Source: Undaria pinnatifida
Lineage: Eukaryota > Sar > Phaeophyceae > Laminariales > Alariaceae
Reading direction: 5' to 3'
Assembly (NCBI GenBank): GCA_012845835.1
Contig: JABAKD010000019.1
Location: forward strand, 11,106,344 to 11,170,343
DNA length: 64,000 nucleotides
The notes under the pieces are model-generated. The model was not told where the DNA came from. It saw nothing but the letters and a program-made list of their open reading frames with translations, and searched no databases. The translations under genes and the position numbers were made by a program. Of the stretch, positions 1 to 10,300 are shown one piece after another. Every line of letters begins with the position of its first letter. Within the stretch, counting starts at the first letter, position 1.

Positions 1-337
1 TCAACTGACTGCCTATCCTCTCGTCCACCCCACCCCCACCGCTCCCGCGACATACTGCAAAATAAAGAAAAAAGATCACACAACCGATCTAACGCTGGAG
101 AGGACACACCTCAATCGACTGCCAGCGGTGTCATGAAAAATCCGTTGACAAGACAAACAAAACGAGTCATCCACGGCAGAATTGCCCGGTGAACTGAACA
201 CAAGCCAACTGATTGCTTATCATCTCGCGAGCGCCCCCCCCCACTCCCTCCCTACCGGCATCCTATTCCCCCGCCCCCCCACCCTCAGATGATTACACCC
301 CCCCCTCCACCCCTCTCTCCGCCACGAATCCGCATAC
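1..337. other. RAD18 3' intron / left edge
   Basis: C-rich sequence downstream of the SAP exon. A strong minus-strand acceptor (TTATTTTGCAG) ends at 55, so another exon may run from 54 off the left edge. In phase 0 it would stop after 13 residues. I cannot tell whether that is the true end of RAD18. Confidence 0.35.
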
Positions 338-3300
338 CTCCCACTTTTTAACTTCCTTGATCAGCTCCGATCGAGGCTGACGCACTTCCCTGTCGGCGTT
401 GCAATCATCTAGCAACACCAGCCGCTTATGCCTCATCATCATGGTCTCCTTATTTCCATCCGAGGGTAGCCCGGCCTTCCGTAACAGCTCGCGCATCTGA
501 TGGCCACACGTGCCAAGGTCGCACGAGCAACCAGGCGAGAGGGGAGGGGAAGGGAGGGTATTGGAGCGGAGCGGAGGGGAGGGGAGGGGAGGGGAGAGGG
601 GCGGGGGAGTAAGACAAACATAGTATTACAGAAAAAAGGACTGCAGTATGCAAACAGAGTCAGATTTTACTATATACATAGCTACGTTGCGTGTCGCATG
701 GTAACCGATCTAAAGCTCCACGCAATGTTTGTACACATGCGGCAACCTGCTACAAGAGGGAGGAGGGGTCGCTTGTTTGCCTATTTGGCGGCTGGAGACT
801 GGGTTCAAGAGCGTCAGCAAGGGAACGGATGACTAATTTCGCCTATTCACAACCAGCACCTACTATGTACTGTCTACGCAGCAGTTGTCCAGAAGGGTAG
901 GTCGCTACCGACGGAAACCAGGAAAAAAAAATGGAGCGACAAGAGGAGGCCGGACGAAAGCGGATCAAGACGAAACAACCAAACAACGAAACCCCGCAAC
1001 TCCGAACCCTTGAGAACAAAAAGTAACGGAGGCAACCGCACAAACAACGTACGTAAAGTAAACTCTCCGCTGTTGCCTGCTCTCTGAGCTGCTGCCTCCT
1101 CAGCACCACGGCTATGTAGCCGTTGCGTCTACTGCCGCTATCCCCCCCCCCCGCTCTTGATATGGCGGTCCTCGGTCGCACGGAAACACCGTTATCTCGA
1201 GTTTTGGCGCGTACCCTCTGTATTTTTAGTCGTGCGTGCTTGCATGATCGATAGCTGATAATCTCGCGACCACTCCCCTTACCTTCGAGTCTTTAAGGCC
1301 ATGGTAGTACACCCCTTTCGTCAGCCTTCCCGCGGGCTCCCCTTCGCCGGACCCGACTCCAGGCCTACGGCTTGACGCCTCCTCAGCAACAACTGGAGCA
1401 ACGCCCCCCCCCCCGGCCTTGGCGTCAGCTTCAGCGCTAGCAACGGCCGCGGCCAGTATCGTTTTCCGATTCCGCGTCCAGATGGAGCACACCTTCAAGA
1501 AGGGATGGGGTGGCGTGGGGTTGGTTGGGGCGGGGTGGGGGTGGGCATGGGCGTGGGCGTGAGGTGGGGCAATCAATTTGGCCGAGGAGCGATTCACGAA
1601 CAGGTCAAGGAGTAAGAAAGGGATCGCTCCCAATCCAACGCGAATGGTGATAGCAGCGATGGCGGATCGTTTAATCCGTCCAAGCCGCGAGTGCGCAGAG
1701 AGAACGGGTAACTCGCACTCCATTCCACTCCTCTCATGGGATGTTAAATACAGGAGCGGCATTGAATGGAAATTTGCGCCACCTTTCGCTGGTCGCGCCG
1801 TCCGTGAAATCCACTCACCGATCGAAGCTGCGTGCTCATCTTCAGCTGATCTGGCGCGGCTGGGTGCGTGCCGAGACAATCGGACGGGGAAAAAAGGATC
1901 GTGCGATCGAGATTAGGGGGTTGCACAGCGGATGTTCCACGAGTTATTTTTTGTTAAAGGGGCACCGTTGACCGCATTACTCGCCAGCACGGGCACCGCA
2001 AAGCGCGAGTACGAACATGAGGTCCGACACTACTCACTCCGACACCACACACCAGGGCTGTGAGCTGCCTGAACAAACAAGTCTGGTTATTTGATGGGCA
2101 GAGACCCCCCCCCCCAAATATTAAAGATGTCTCCAGTAGGAATATGGACCGTGATTCGTCTCGAAAGGGAAGTCAATGTCGAAGTGAGAAGGAAAGCGAC
2201 CCTCCCCCCGCCCCCTCAACCTGGTCGGCGAAAACCCGACAGGCACCGTTCCAGCATTGTAGGGGTTTGAGGGTTTATGGTCATACGACTACGGCTGTGC
2301 ATGGAATGAGTACTCCCGCCACCCCCCTCCATGATGCTCACCAACACGCCGACATTGCGGGCATCGGGGATTGATGCTGTCCAAGTACTGCCGGATGCAG
2401 AGGGAGCAGTAAACCTTCGGGCAACAGGGCAACGACATCGGAGGGTCCGATATCGCGCGGCAGATGTGGCTGCAAGTATCGGGATGGAAACCCCGTTGCA
2501 ACGCGGTGGAAGGGGAAGGGGGAAGGGGGAAGGGGGAAGGGGGAAGGGGGAAGGGGGAAGGGGGAAGGGGGAAGGGGGAAGGGGGAAGAGGGTAGGGGGG
2601 AGGCGGAAGGGGCAAGGGGCAAGGAGAAAGGGGGAGGGGGGAAGGGGTGGAGGGGTGGAGGGATGGAGGGGGAAGGGGAAGGAAGGCGGAGCGAGGACAA
2701 GGGGAAAAGGACGGGAGGGAGGGAGGGAAAGTGCAGTTGTTGGCGAACACGTATCGAGGAGCAGGTACATCGAAATCAGCCTGCGACATGAACAAAAACA
2801 ATCGCAGACTTCGTATGATATTTCGAATCACACCGATGTTTTATCATACTATTTCAGAATGCCAAGTGGCACTCGTGAGTCTCGCCGTGCATACCAGGTA
2901 CAAAGGTATCTGGTACCTGGCGTACATTTTATAGCACCAGGTACCTGGTAGACCTTGTCAACTTCCACATCATGCGAGGGATGGGGGACCGGGGTATGCA
3001 GCAGCAGTACCACGAATCCAGCAGCAGATTAGACTACGAGCACTCGTATGGCGCGTACGGCGTACAGGCGTATAGCACTTCTGCACTTGTGTGCTGGGTA
3101 TGTCGAGATGCGTTCACCGGTAGGTGCTCGGGTCGGGATGAAAATGGCTTCATGGGTGGCCCCGTACCGTCGATAGGGTATACTTGGTTACCTGCATTGC
3201 CTGGTATATCATACCAGGTAGGTATCACACCCCGGACACTAGCCTTTTGAAGATGCCTATTGAATGCCAATAGGTTGGGGTGTTGCATATCGATACCTAT

Positions 3301-6300
3301 TGACACCTTCGATACGTATGCGAATTTGACGATCGATACCCATTGCTTGGACCAATAGGTTCAGAGAAATTGGTACAATAGGCTATTGTTCTTAAGATAG
3401 GTGTGTGAATCTGTTTATCGACACCCATTTCTTCGACAAATAGGTTATGATAAATCGGCACAAAAGGCTATTGTTCTTCATATAGGTATGTCACACTGTC
3501 GATCGATACCTATTGCTGTGACCAATAGGTACGTGAAAGTGTGGATCGATACCTACTGTTTGGCCAATAGTGTATAAAAATTGTCGATCGATATCTATTC
3601 CTATGACCAGTAGGAATAAACCCCTGCACGATAGTAGTCTACCATGTATTGAGTGCGCCGGTTGGTCTGTCCACAAGTTGGTGTATCGAAATTAAGTGAA
3701 CATTCATACGTATTGTAACTTGTAATAGGAGGGCGAAATTGTCGATAGATACCTATTTTATAAAAAAAAATTCAAGGACGTCAGCCGTGAGTTCGACCTA
3801 TTTCTTTGCCCAATAAGTCCAGAGGAATTGGTGTGATTGATGCCCTCAGAAAAAACGATATGAGAGGTAAATCTGAGTTGTTCAACAGAAGCAGCAGCTA
3901 TCGACTAAAATCCTTAGGCCATTTCTTACACAGTCGGAACCGCCAGTCGAAAACGGCCCTTTTCGACTGAACTTTTTTTCGACTGGATTCTTCTGGTCTT
4001 TTTTCTTATCGTCCGTCGAGTCGATTTCAAAGTTTTTGTGCTCTTCCTAGAGGCGGTTGGTGTGAGGGAGTACTGCTGTATGGCAGTTGAAAATCGGTTG
4101 GCAGCTCTAAGCTTCGCGCGGTCTTCGCGAGCAACGCGTGCTTCTCGCGCGACGAACGTTTGTCCAAGCGGGTTGGTGGCGTTGGGCTTAGCCGAAAGCC
4201 GCCAAAGCTACTTTCGTGGAGTGGCACTCAGCCGAGAGTCGCCAAAGCTACGGCAGGCGCAGCCGTTGTTGGCAGCATGGGATCGATACCGCGCGCTGCT
4301 GCCGTCGTGTGATACACGCTGCTGGCGAGCGGAACTAGGAATGCGCCAAGTCGAGTTTTTCGACTGGATCCGCCAGTCGGAATTCTCAGTCGAAAAAAGT
4401 TGAGTCGGAAAAGCCCTTTTTCGACCGTGTAAGAAAGTCCGATTTGGGCTTCAGTCGAAAAAGGCCGTTTTCGACTGACAAATCCGACTGTATAAGAAAT
4501 GGCCTGAATCCCCCAGTCGAAAAACTCGGTCGAAAAAGTTGAGCCGAAAAAGCCCTTTTTCGACGGTGCAAGAAAGCCCGATTTGGGCGTCAGTAGATAG
4601 AGGCCGTTTTCGACTGACAAATCCGAAAAGACACGGCCTTACAAGCCGATATCGATCATTTATTTTTTTAATGCCAGGTATTGTCGTTAATCTGCTGTTT
4701 TGAAAAAAAAGGCAAGAAGTAGGTCAAGGTACATATTGCTATATATCATCCAAGGCATCCATTTAAACAACAGCCTGGAGTAAACGGTACGTAGAGGTAC
4801 ATTCTAAGCAGTATGAGGGTATCAAATGACAAGCAGTAGGTATCGATCGAAACCCTTGCAAGCATACCTGTTAAATTGTAAGTAGGCATCGATCGATACC
4901 CTTGAGAACCTATTAAATTGGGTAATAGGCATCGATCGATACCCTTGCAAGACTATTACATTGATCAATAGGTATTCATCGATATCATCGCACACCTATC
5001 GCTTTAACCATTAGGTATTGATTGGTGGCGATAAAAAGGTATTGTTCGAACGATAGCCTGTTGGGAGTCATTTTCAAAATATGTTGGTGCCCAAGATACC
5101 TATCGATACACCTTCGCAAGTATATCGGTCGCACAATAGGCTATTGTGGCCACTGCCCTAACCCTATTGTTGCTTACAGTACCTAGCGATAGACCCGAAG
5201 CCGAGGTATTGTGCCCCGCGATAGGTATCGATCCTCATAGTTGCCGGTCTGTTGTTGGATAGCCTATTCGATAGGGTATTATCCAGGGGATAAGAAGGAA
5301 ATGAACGGCACACAAACAGTTCGCTCTAACACTCTGCAGGCTTGAGCTTCGCATCGAACGCACGTAATGGTAATCACCGCCTTGTTGTCGACACTATCCA
5401 CCTCGAGCTTCTTAGGGCACAACAAGGACAGACAGCGCCGTTTGCGGGGATTCTCCGCTGGGCTGGAGGAGCGTGCGGCGTGGATGATGAATGGCGAACT
5501 ACTCTGTAGAGTTCAGTGTACCTTCTTAGACGGGCTGTCTTCGAGCGCCTTTGCTCTCCAACACTGAAACAACAAAATGGCGAAAGGTCTGCATACCGAT
5601 ACCCATCATCCGAAACAATAAAATGGTGAAAGGTCTGTCAATACCTATCGTCCGAAACAATAGAATTGTGAAAGGTCTATCGATACCTATTTTCCGAAAC
5701 AATAGGTTTGGTGAAAGCTATATCGATACCTATCGGATAAACCCATAGGTTCCGTCCTTCAGCGCCAATATTCTATCGCCCAAACAGATAGTACCGCCTG
5801 AAAATGTCTATCGATACCCACTTGATTTATCAATATGTTCAGATAAATGGGTGCAACAGGCTATTGGCCAAACAGCAGTAGATCATTTTTGAAGATGGCA
5901 ATCGATACCCATTGTCGGCCCCAATAGGCTACGAAAAGTACCTATCGATACCTATCGCGGGCAACAATAGGTCTCCTATTGAAATAGGATCCTATCGATT
6001 GCCTATTGACCTCGAAGCTATTGTCCAGGGTGGGGTAGGTACTCGTCGCACAGCACAGCAGAGTAGTACTCGTAGCTTCGAACGAGTCTATCGAAGGGAG
6101 TGACATGATCTGATACATACGCAGACAACGGACACACGCCAACATTCCACGATGCCTCACCATCGGATAGCGTTCTCGATCTCGGTGAACACGGCTCCAA
6201 CCCCCGTCTTGTGGTACTGGAAGACATCATCGAAATCCTCCTCCTCCTCCTCCTCTTGCCCCTCAACATCCCTACCCTTGCGACCTCCTCGAGAAGACTG

Positions 6301-6309
6301 CTCGTACAT
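338..6309 (-). CDS. RAD18: RAD18-type RING/SAP E3 ubiquitin ligase (partial, multi-exon)
   Basis: Probable nuclear E3 ligase of post-replication repair; in the known family RAD18 acts with RAD6 to monoubiquitinate PCNA. Exons I can place, 5' to 3': 6309-6161, 2469-2342, 1492-1283, 496-338. The first begins at the only in-frame ATG, has an acidic run (EEEEEEDFDD) and ends in phase 2 at a GTGAGG donor. Joined to the next exon it creates the RING core CHIC...PCCPKVYCSLCIR...CPQCR at about residues 50-90. Exons 1492-1283 and 496-338 join in phase 0 into a SAP domain (YHGLKDSK, then MRELLRKAGLPSDGNKE, a DDCNAD motif and a KKWE end). RING followed by SAP identifies the family. The fourth RING ligand, usually His, reads Lys. 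Exon 2342 ends in phase 1 and 1492 starts in phase 0, so a short exon is unplaced, and I did not find the UBZ finger. The 3' end is unresolved. Confidence 0.8.
541..606 (+). repeat. G-rich tract (GAGGG repeats)
   Basis: Repeats of GGGGA/GGAGGGGA inside the RAD18 intron between 1283 and 496. Runs of four G at short spacing could form G-quadruplexes on the plus strand and give a long pyrimidine tract on the RAD18 sense strand. Confidence 0.6.
1501..1568 (+). repeat. G-rich tract upstream of a RAD18 acceptor
   Basis: GGGG-rich plus-strand tract. On the minus strand it is a CCCCA-rich pyrimidine tract directly before the acceptor used by the 1492-1283 exon. Confidence 0.5.
2508..2590 (+). repeat. 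(AAGGGGG)n microsatellite
   Basis: About eleven near-perfect 7-bp units, followed by diverged G-rich sequence to about 2730. On the RAD18 sense strand it reads (CCCCCTT)n, about 40 bp upstream of the RING-exon acceptor at 2470, so it may act as an exaggerated polypyrimidine tract. Confidence 0.8.
2880..3240. repeat. Cluster of ACCAGGTACCTGGT-type palindromes
   Basis: Several copies of ACCAGGTA and TACCTGGT half-sites, some joined as perfect palindromes (around 2930-2950 and 3185-3225). The same motif recurs in the first OST3 intron at about 7905-7935 and 8095-8160. Probably a small palindromic repeat family. No coding content seen. Confidence 0.5.
3240..6010. repeat. Degenerate array of CGATACCTATTG / CCAATAGG inverted motifs
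   Basis: Dozens of short blocks in which ATCGATACCTATTG is followed within 10-25 bp by (A)CCAATAGGT, so each block can fold on itself. Blocks repeat every 40-70 bp with much divergence. They are interrupted by the inverted-repeat element at 3914-4506 and continue to about 6010. All of it lies in the 3.7-kb RAD18 intron (6160-2470). I see no gene in it. Confidence 0.65.
3914..4506. mobile_element. 593-bp terminal-inverted-repeat element (MITE-like)
   Basis: Starts TTAGGCCATTTCTTACACAG and ends with a close reverse complement (...AGAAATGGCCTG). The inverted similarity continues about 50 bp inwards through CAGTCGAAAACGGCC. It is flanked by AATCC on both sides (3909-3913 and 4507-4511), a candidate 5-bp target duplication. 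The interior is GC-rich with no transposase, so it is non-autonomous if mobile. A partial direct copy of its right part follows at 4512-4640, which makes the boundary less certain. Confidence 0.55.
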
Positions 6310-6867
6310 GTTACTCAAACTGCTTGCCGCCTCCGCTGCTGTTGAGCGGAAGCCACCCCCCGCCCGGAAACCTGGACCTCCGACAACAACGGAGACCGGA
6401 TGGCCTATCCAAAAAGCGGCTCCTCCGTGATGATCAGCGATTAAGTACCCTGGATCACGGAGTCGCAACCTGATTTAGAATATCGTGACGATGGGCTAGC
6501 TCAAAAAGCCTTGCTCAAAGCTCCCCGCCGTGCGCAGCAAGCAGCAGAAGCGGCTGTGGGCGCCAAGGGGACAGGATTCAGAATTTGAATTTTGGCCAAA
6601 TTTGCAAATTTGCAAGAAAAGCAAGCTCGCACTCTTGCTTGGTTCGATTTATCGATAGCAATAGCAGCTGAGCGGCAATTGCGGGCAACGCCTAGTCCAA
6701 GAAGAAGCCCACGTCCCACACACAATCGCTTTCCTCGGCAATGTCTACGTGTACGTAAAGGGCAAGGCAGCCGGAGCCATTTTCGTTTACGTTCGTGAAT
6801 CGCAGGATGATAAACTCCTGTATAATGAAAGCTTCAATATCATACGAAACCCTTCCTGAACTGAAAA
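6310..6867. other. Upstream region of RAD18, part of the divergent promoter region
   Basis: An open frame without a Met continues upstream of the RAD18 ATG to about 6474, so a further 5' exon joined near 6450 cannot be excluded. Beyond it I see no gene. An AT-rich stretch with AATTTG repeats lies at 6575-6620. Confidence 0.4.
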
Positions 6868-7289
6868 TGAAGCTGGAAAACGAGTTTAGAAGGAAATAAC
6901 TCGGGTAGCATTTGTTGTGCAACATTTTCATTCTACTTCCTTACAATGGCGTCGTCGGCAGGACGTGAGGTTATGAACAGCAGTGAGGTCGCTGGTTCGA
7001 TTCTCACAGAAAGTCTTTCCCAGCGAAAGAAAATGAAGAAAAAAAGGATTTTCTCACGTTCAAGAACCTGTAAAACTCAACCACTTGAAAACAACGATGA
7101 GAGCAATGTATAGGAAATTGGAAAAAATCGCATTGGATACACTGTCTATCTCTCATCGGGGTTCCTGACATAATTTGGGAAAATATGTCGGGTTTATTAG
7201 TGGGGGAGAGTGTGGTCCAAAAACGAGTTTAGAAGGCAATAACTCGAGTAGCATTTGTTGTGCAATATTTTTAGTCTGCTTCGTCACAA
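6868..7289 (+). mobile_element. TRIM-like element 1 (79-bp terminal direct repeats)
   Basis: Two 79-bp direct repeats, 6868-6946 and 7211-7289, share the core AAACGAGTTTAGAAGG and GTAGCATTTGTTGTGCAA and both begin TG. The left one is followed at once by TGGCGTCGTCGGCAGG, a primer-binding-like sequence; the right one is preceded by a purine tract (GTGGGGGAGAG). This is the layout of a miniature LTR retrotransposon. The flanks are A-rich (AAAA on both sides). A tRNA-like B box (GGTTCGATTC) lies inside, so a tRNA-derived origin of part of it is possible. It lies in the RAD18-OST3 divergent intergenic region. Confidence 0.65.
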
Positions 7290-7376
7290 AAATCTCATCG
7301 CTCCATCGTTTCGGGCTCGCAGTGCAGTGTCGTATTAGCAGCAGCGCTCTGCTGGCCTTGCACGTACGAGAAGAAC

Positions 7377-10300
7377 ATGGGGCTGGGCGTTCGACGTGTT
7401 TCATTGACAAGGCGATGGGGATGGTTTAAGCTCATCGCGTTGTGCTCTTTGCTGGCACTTGGCGGAGCCTTGGCCGAGCGTTCCATGGTGAGAGGTCGGC
7501 GTTGTTGGGAGAAGAGGCTCGATTTCGTGTATCGGACGGATTGTACGTGCGGGATTGCTCCAGCGGGCAAGGGTCGATCCCAGCAGCATATCCTCAGCGG
7601 CTATCCGCTCTGTATAATCTCTGCCAGCGCAAAATACAGCAGGACCAGCCGCGCCAAGTTGCCCTTGCCCGCATCTGGTATCCGCAACAGCAGTAGCAGT
7701 ATCATTAGTGGTCGTCGGAGAATCCTTTGCGGACGAAAAACGGCAGAGAACAAACCCAGCAACTCACGACGACCTGGTACAAGTACAGATAGTATACGAT
7801 CACGATACTGCTGCTGCTGTAGCTTGTCTGAGCTAGCACTCAGCGGTCGGTATCCACCCTGTGTTCTTTGTGGATATGTTGCTATACTAGACTATACACC
7901 AGCTGCTATATACCATAGTATATACCAGGTACTGTACTGTTTCTCGTGACGGACCACAAAATCTCTATTCTGCATGCAGCCGGCTCCTGCACGAGTACAT
8001 ACGCGTGGCACCCTTTGGTACAGTAGTAGCGTAGACCTACCGGCTCTTCGGCTCTGCTTCGTACGGGGGTCAGCCCATATGCCGGTAAGGGTTATGGCCT
8101 GGTACACCAGTAGTAACGATACCTGGCACATACCAGGTACCAGGTACCTGGTATGTCTTTCTTGTACATAGGATGTATCAGGGAAAACGTTGGCGCTCAA
8201 CCAGGCCAGCGCGCTGTTTCCGTTCTTTTTCGTTTTATTCATGGTAGTGTATTTCCGGTACATTCGTCCGCACCTCCACGGCTGCGAATAGCCGAGGGAG
8301 GGACGATCACTGCTAACACGCAACACTAATGCCGGCAGCAGGGTCCCTGTGCAAACACATGCTACGCCAGCAGCACTTGCATTCCATAAAAATGTGTCTG
8401 TTGTTGCCTCGACATTGAACCCCCACCCTCCCGCCCCCCCTCGAAAAGAAACAATGGCAGCCAACCCAGCAGTAATACGGCACAACAGGCGGAGCAGCGG
8501 TCATCCCTGACAACCCCCCCCCCGATCAATTGCCTCCAAGCTTTTACGCATCACGACAACAAAACCCTCCTTCTCCTGTTTCCGCGCCTTGATCGTTTCA
8601 GTCGGCGGGCGTCCGGCGCCGCTCGCTGGAAAAGGCTCGAGCGAGCAGCCCGGGTGGTGCTTTAGTTGCGGTGGACGACGTAAAGTTCGACCGTTTCATT
8701 ACGGGAGTTCCACGTCAGTACGAGGCGGTGGTATTTTTCACAGCGACCGGTGCAAGCTACAAGTGTGCCAGCTGCAGGTGCGAAGCCGAAGCTTTTCCCC
8801 CTTGATTGTTTTCGTTTCGCTTGGGGAGGAGCGGGGAGAAGGACGGTCGTCAGAAATTAGTGTACAACCGCAGTAGCGGTTAATGTTGATGCTGTTGGGT
8901 TTAGGGAGGCGATAACGTGTTTGCCGGAAGGCGTGGCGGAGTGATCGGGTGGGGGCACGCCCCGGTGCTGCCCTAAACTGTTGGTTTACCGAGTATTCAC
9001 TCCCCACATTTTGCAAATGCTTGTGCCGGAGGTTGGAGGAAATGGATGGACCCACGTGCCGTCACCCCCCCCCGTTCCACTAAGCCCGGAAGGATCGACT
9101 GCTTGTCCGTGTTTCGGTCGTCCAACGCGTCTCCGAGGGCTTGCAGCGAGACCAGCGCGTGGTCAGATTGCGCGTCACATTTTTTCTGTGTCCGCGACAC
9201 GTCGCGTGTTGGGTAACCGCTGAGCGTGTCGCGACGCCTTCCATCTCTCCCTCTCCTAACCCTAACCGTGCCCGTGCCCGACAGGGTTCACCTTGACGAG
9301 TTTACGGTCATGGCGGAGTCCTACAAGGCTGCGAGACAAAACTCACCGGAGGCGCTTAAGGGGGTTGACATTTTCTTCTTCGTCGCGGACTTCGGCCGTA
9401 CCCAGAGGTCTTTCCAGCAGGTATATATATTCGGTGGGCGTACGATGAACGAGCGGCGTGCGATTTACGTAGCACTCCGTAGCAGATCGGTCGCTATCTT
9501 TGACGCCAGCACACCTCCGCGATGTTGCATGTAGCGTGAGTTATCACAGGCGTTGAAAATATAGGGTGCAGCCGTGAAGTCGCAATCGCTCTTGCCGACA
9601 ACATGGAGGATGGTTGACATCGAAAATTTTATTGGTAGGGACACTCCTGTCGCACGCAAGGGTAAGCTGATATAGCCAGAACGTGGAATCGAGATTGACC
9701 ACTCGCCGTGCGTGTGACGAGGCTTGTGCGCCCCCCCCCACACACCCCCCCCCCGCCGATTCTGGCGTCGTCGTACGACAGCCCGAAGGGCACGATGATT
9801 GCGCTGTCTGATGCTAGCTCGGTTGCCACAGAACCCCGCAAGGTTATCTAAACCGGCATACGGGAGACGGTGCGAGCACGTTTGGTCCAGGCAGTACCGG
9901 CTTCCCCTCGGAGCTATGAATATCTGCTTGTATTTTTGCTCACCCTGGAGCTAGCCTCCACGCTTTGACATATCATTTAGTAGTACAGGTATACCGTCTT
10001 TTGTTGGAGAACTCCCAACATTGCCGCCGTGCCGAACGGTTCTTGATGCTGTTTGTTCGTTTTTTGCAGCCAGGAGATATTTTTGGTTTGGGTTGATGTG
10101 TGCGCCGGATTAGTTGTCGGTCTGGTCAGACCTCGTCGATTGACCAAGGAACATGAACTGCGTACAATGTTGTTTCTCGCGATGCCTTCGGTACGATGGT
10201 GAATCGGCTGTGCGATGCTTCAATCCTTTGCCCTCCGTCGGCAACGCGACAACCTCTCGTTGTCCTTTCCCCCTAAGTACACCATGCCGTCTTCCTTCCA

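Noticed and set aside
2216-2831. Pro-rich minus-strand ORFs of 180 and 184 codons as stand-alone genes
   Set aside because: They are a translated microsatellite; only the RING exon at 2469-2342 within them has splice sites and a conserved domain.
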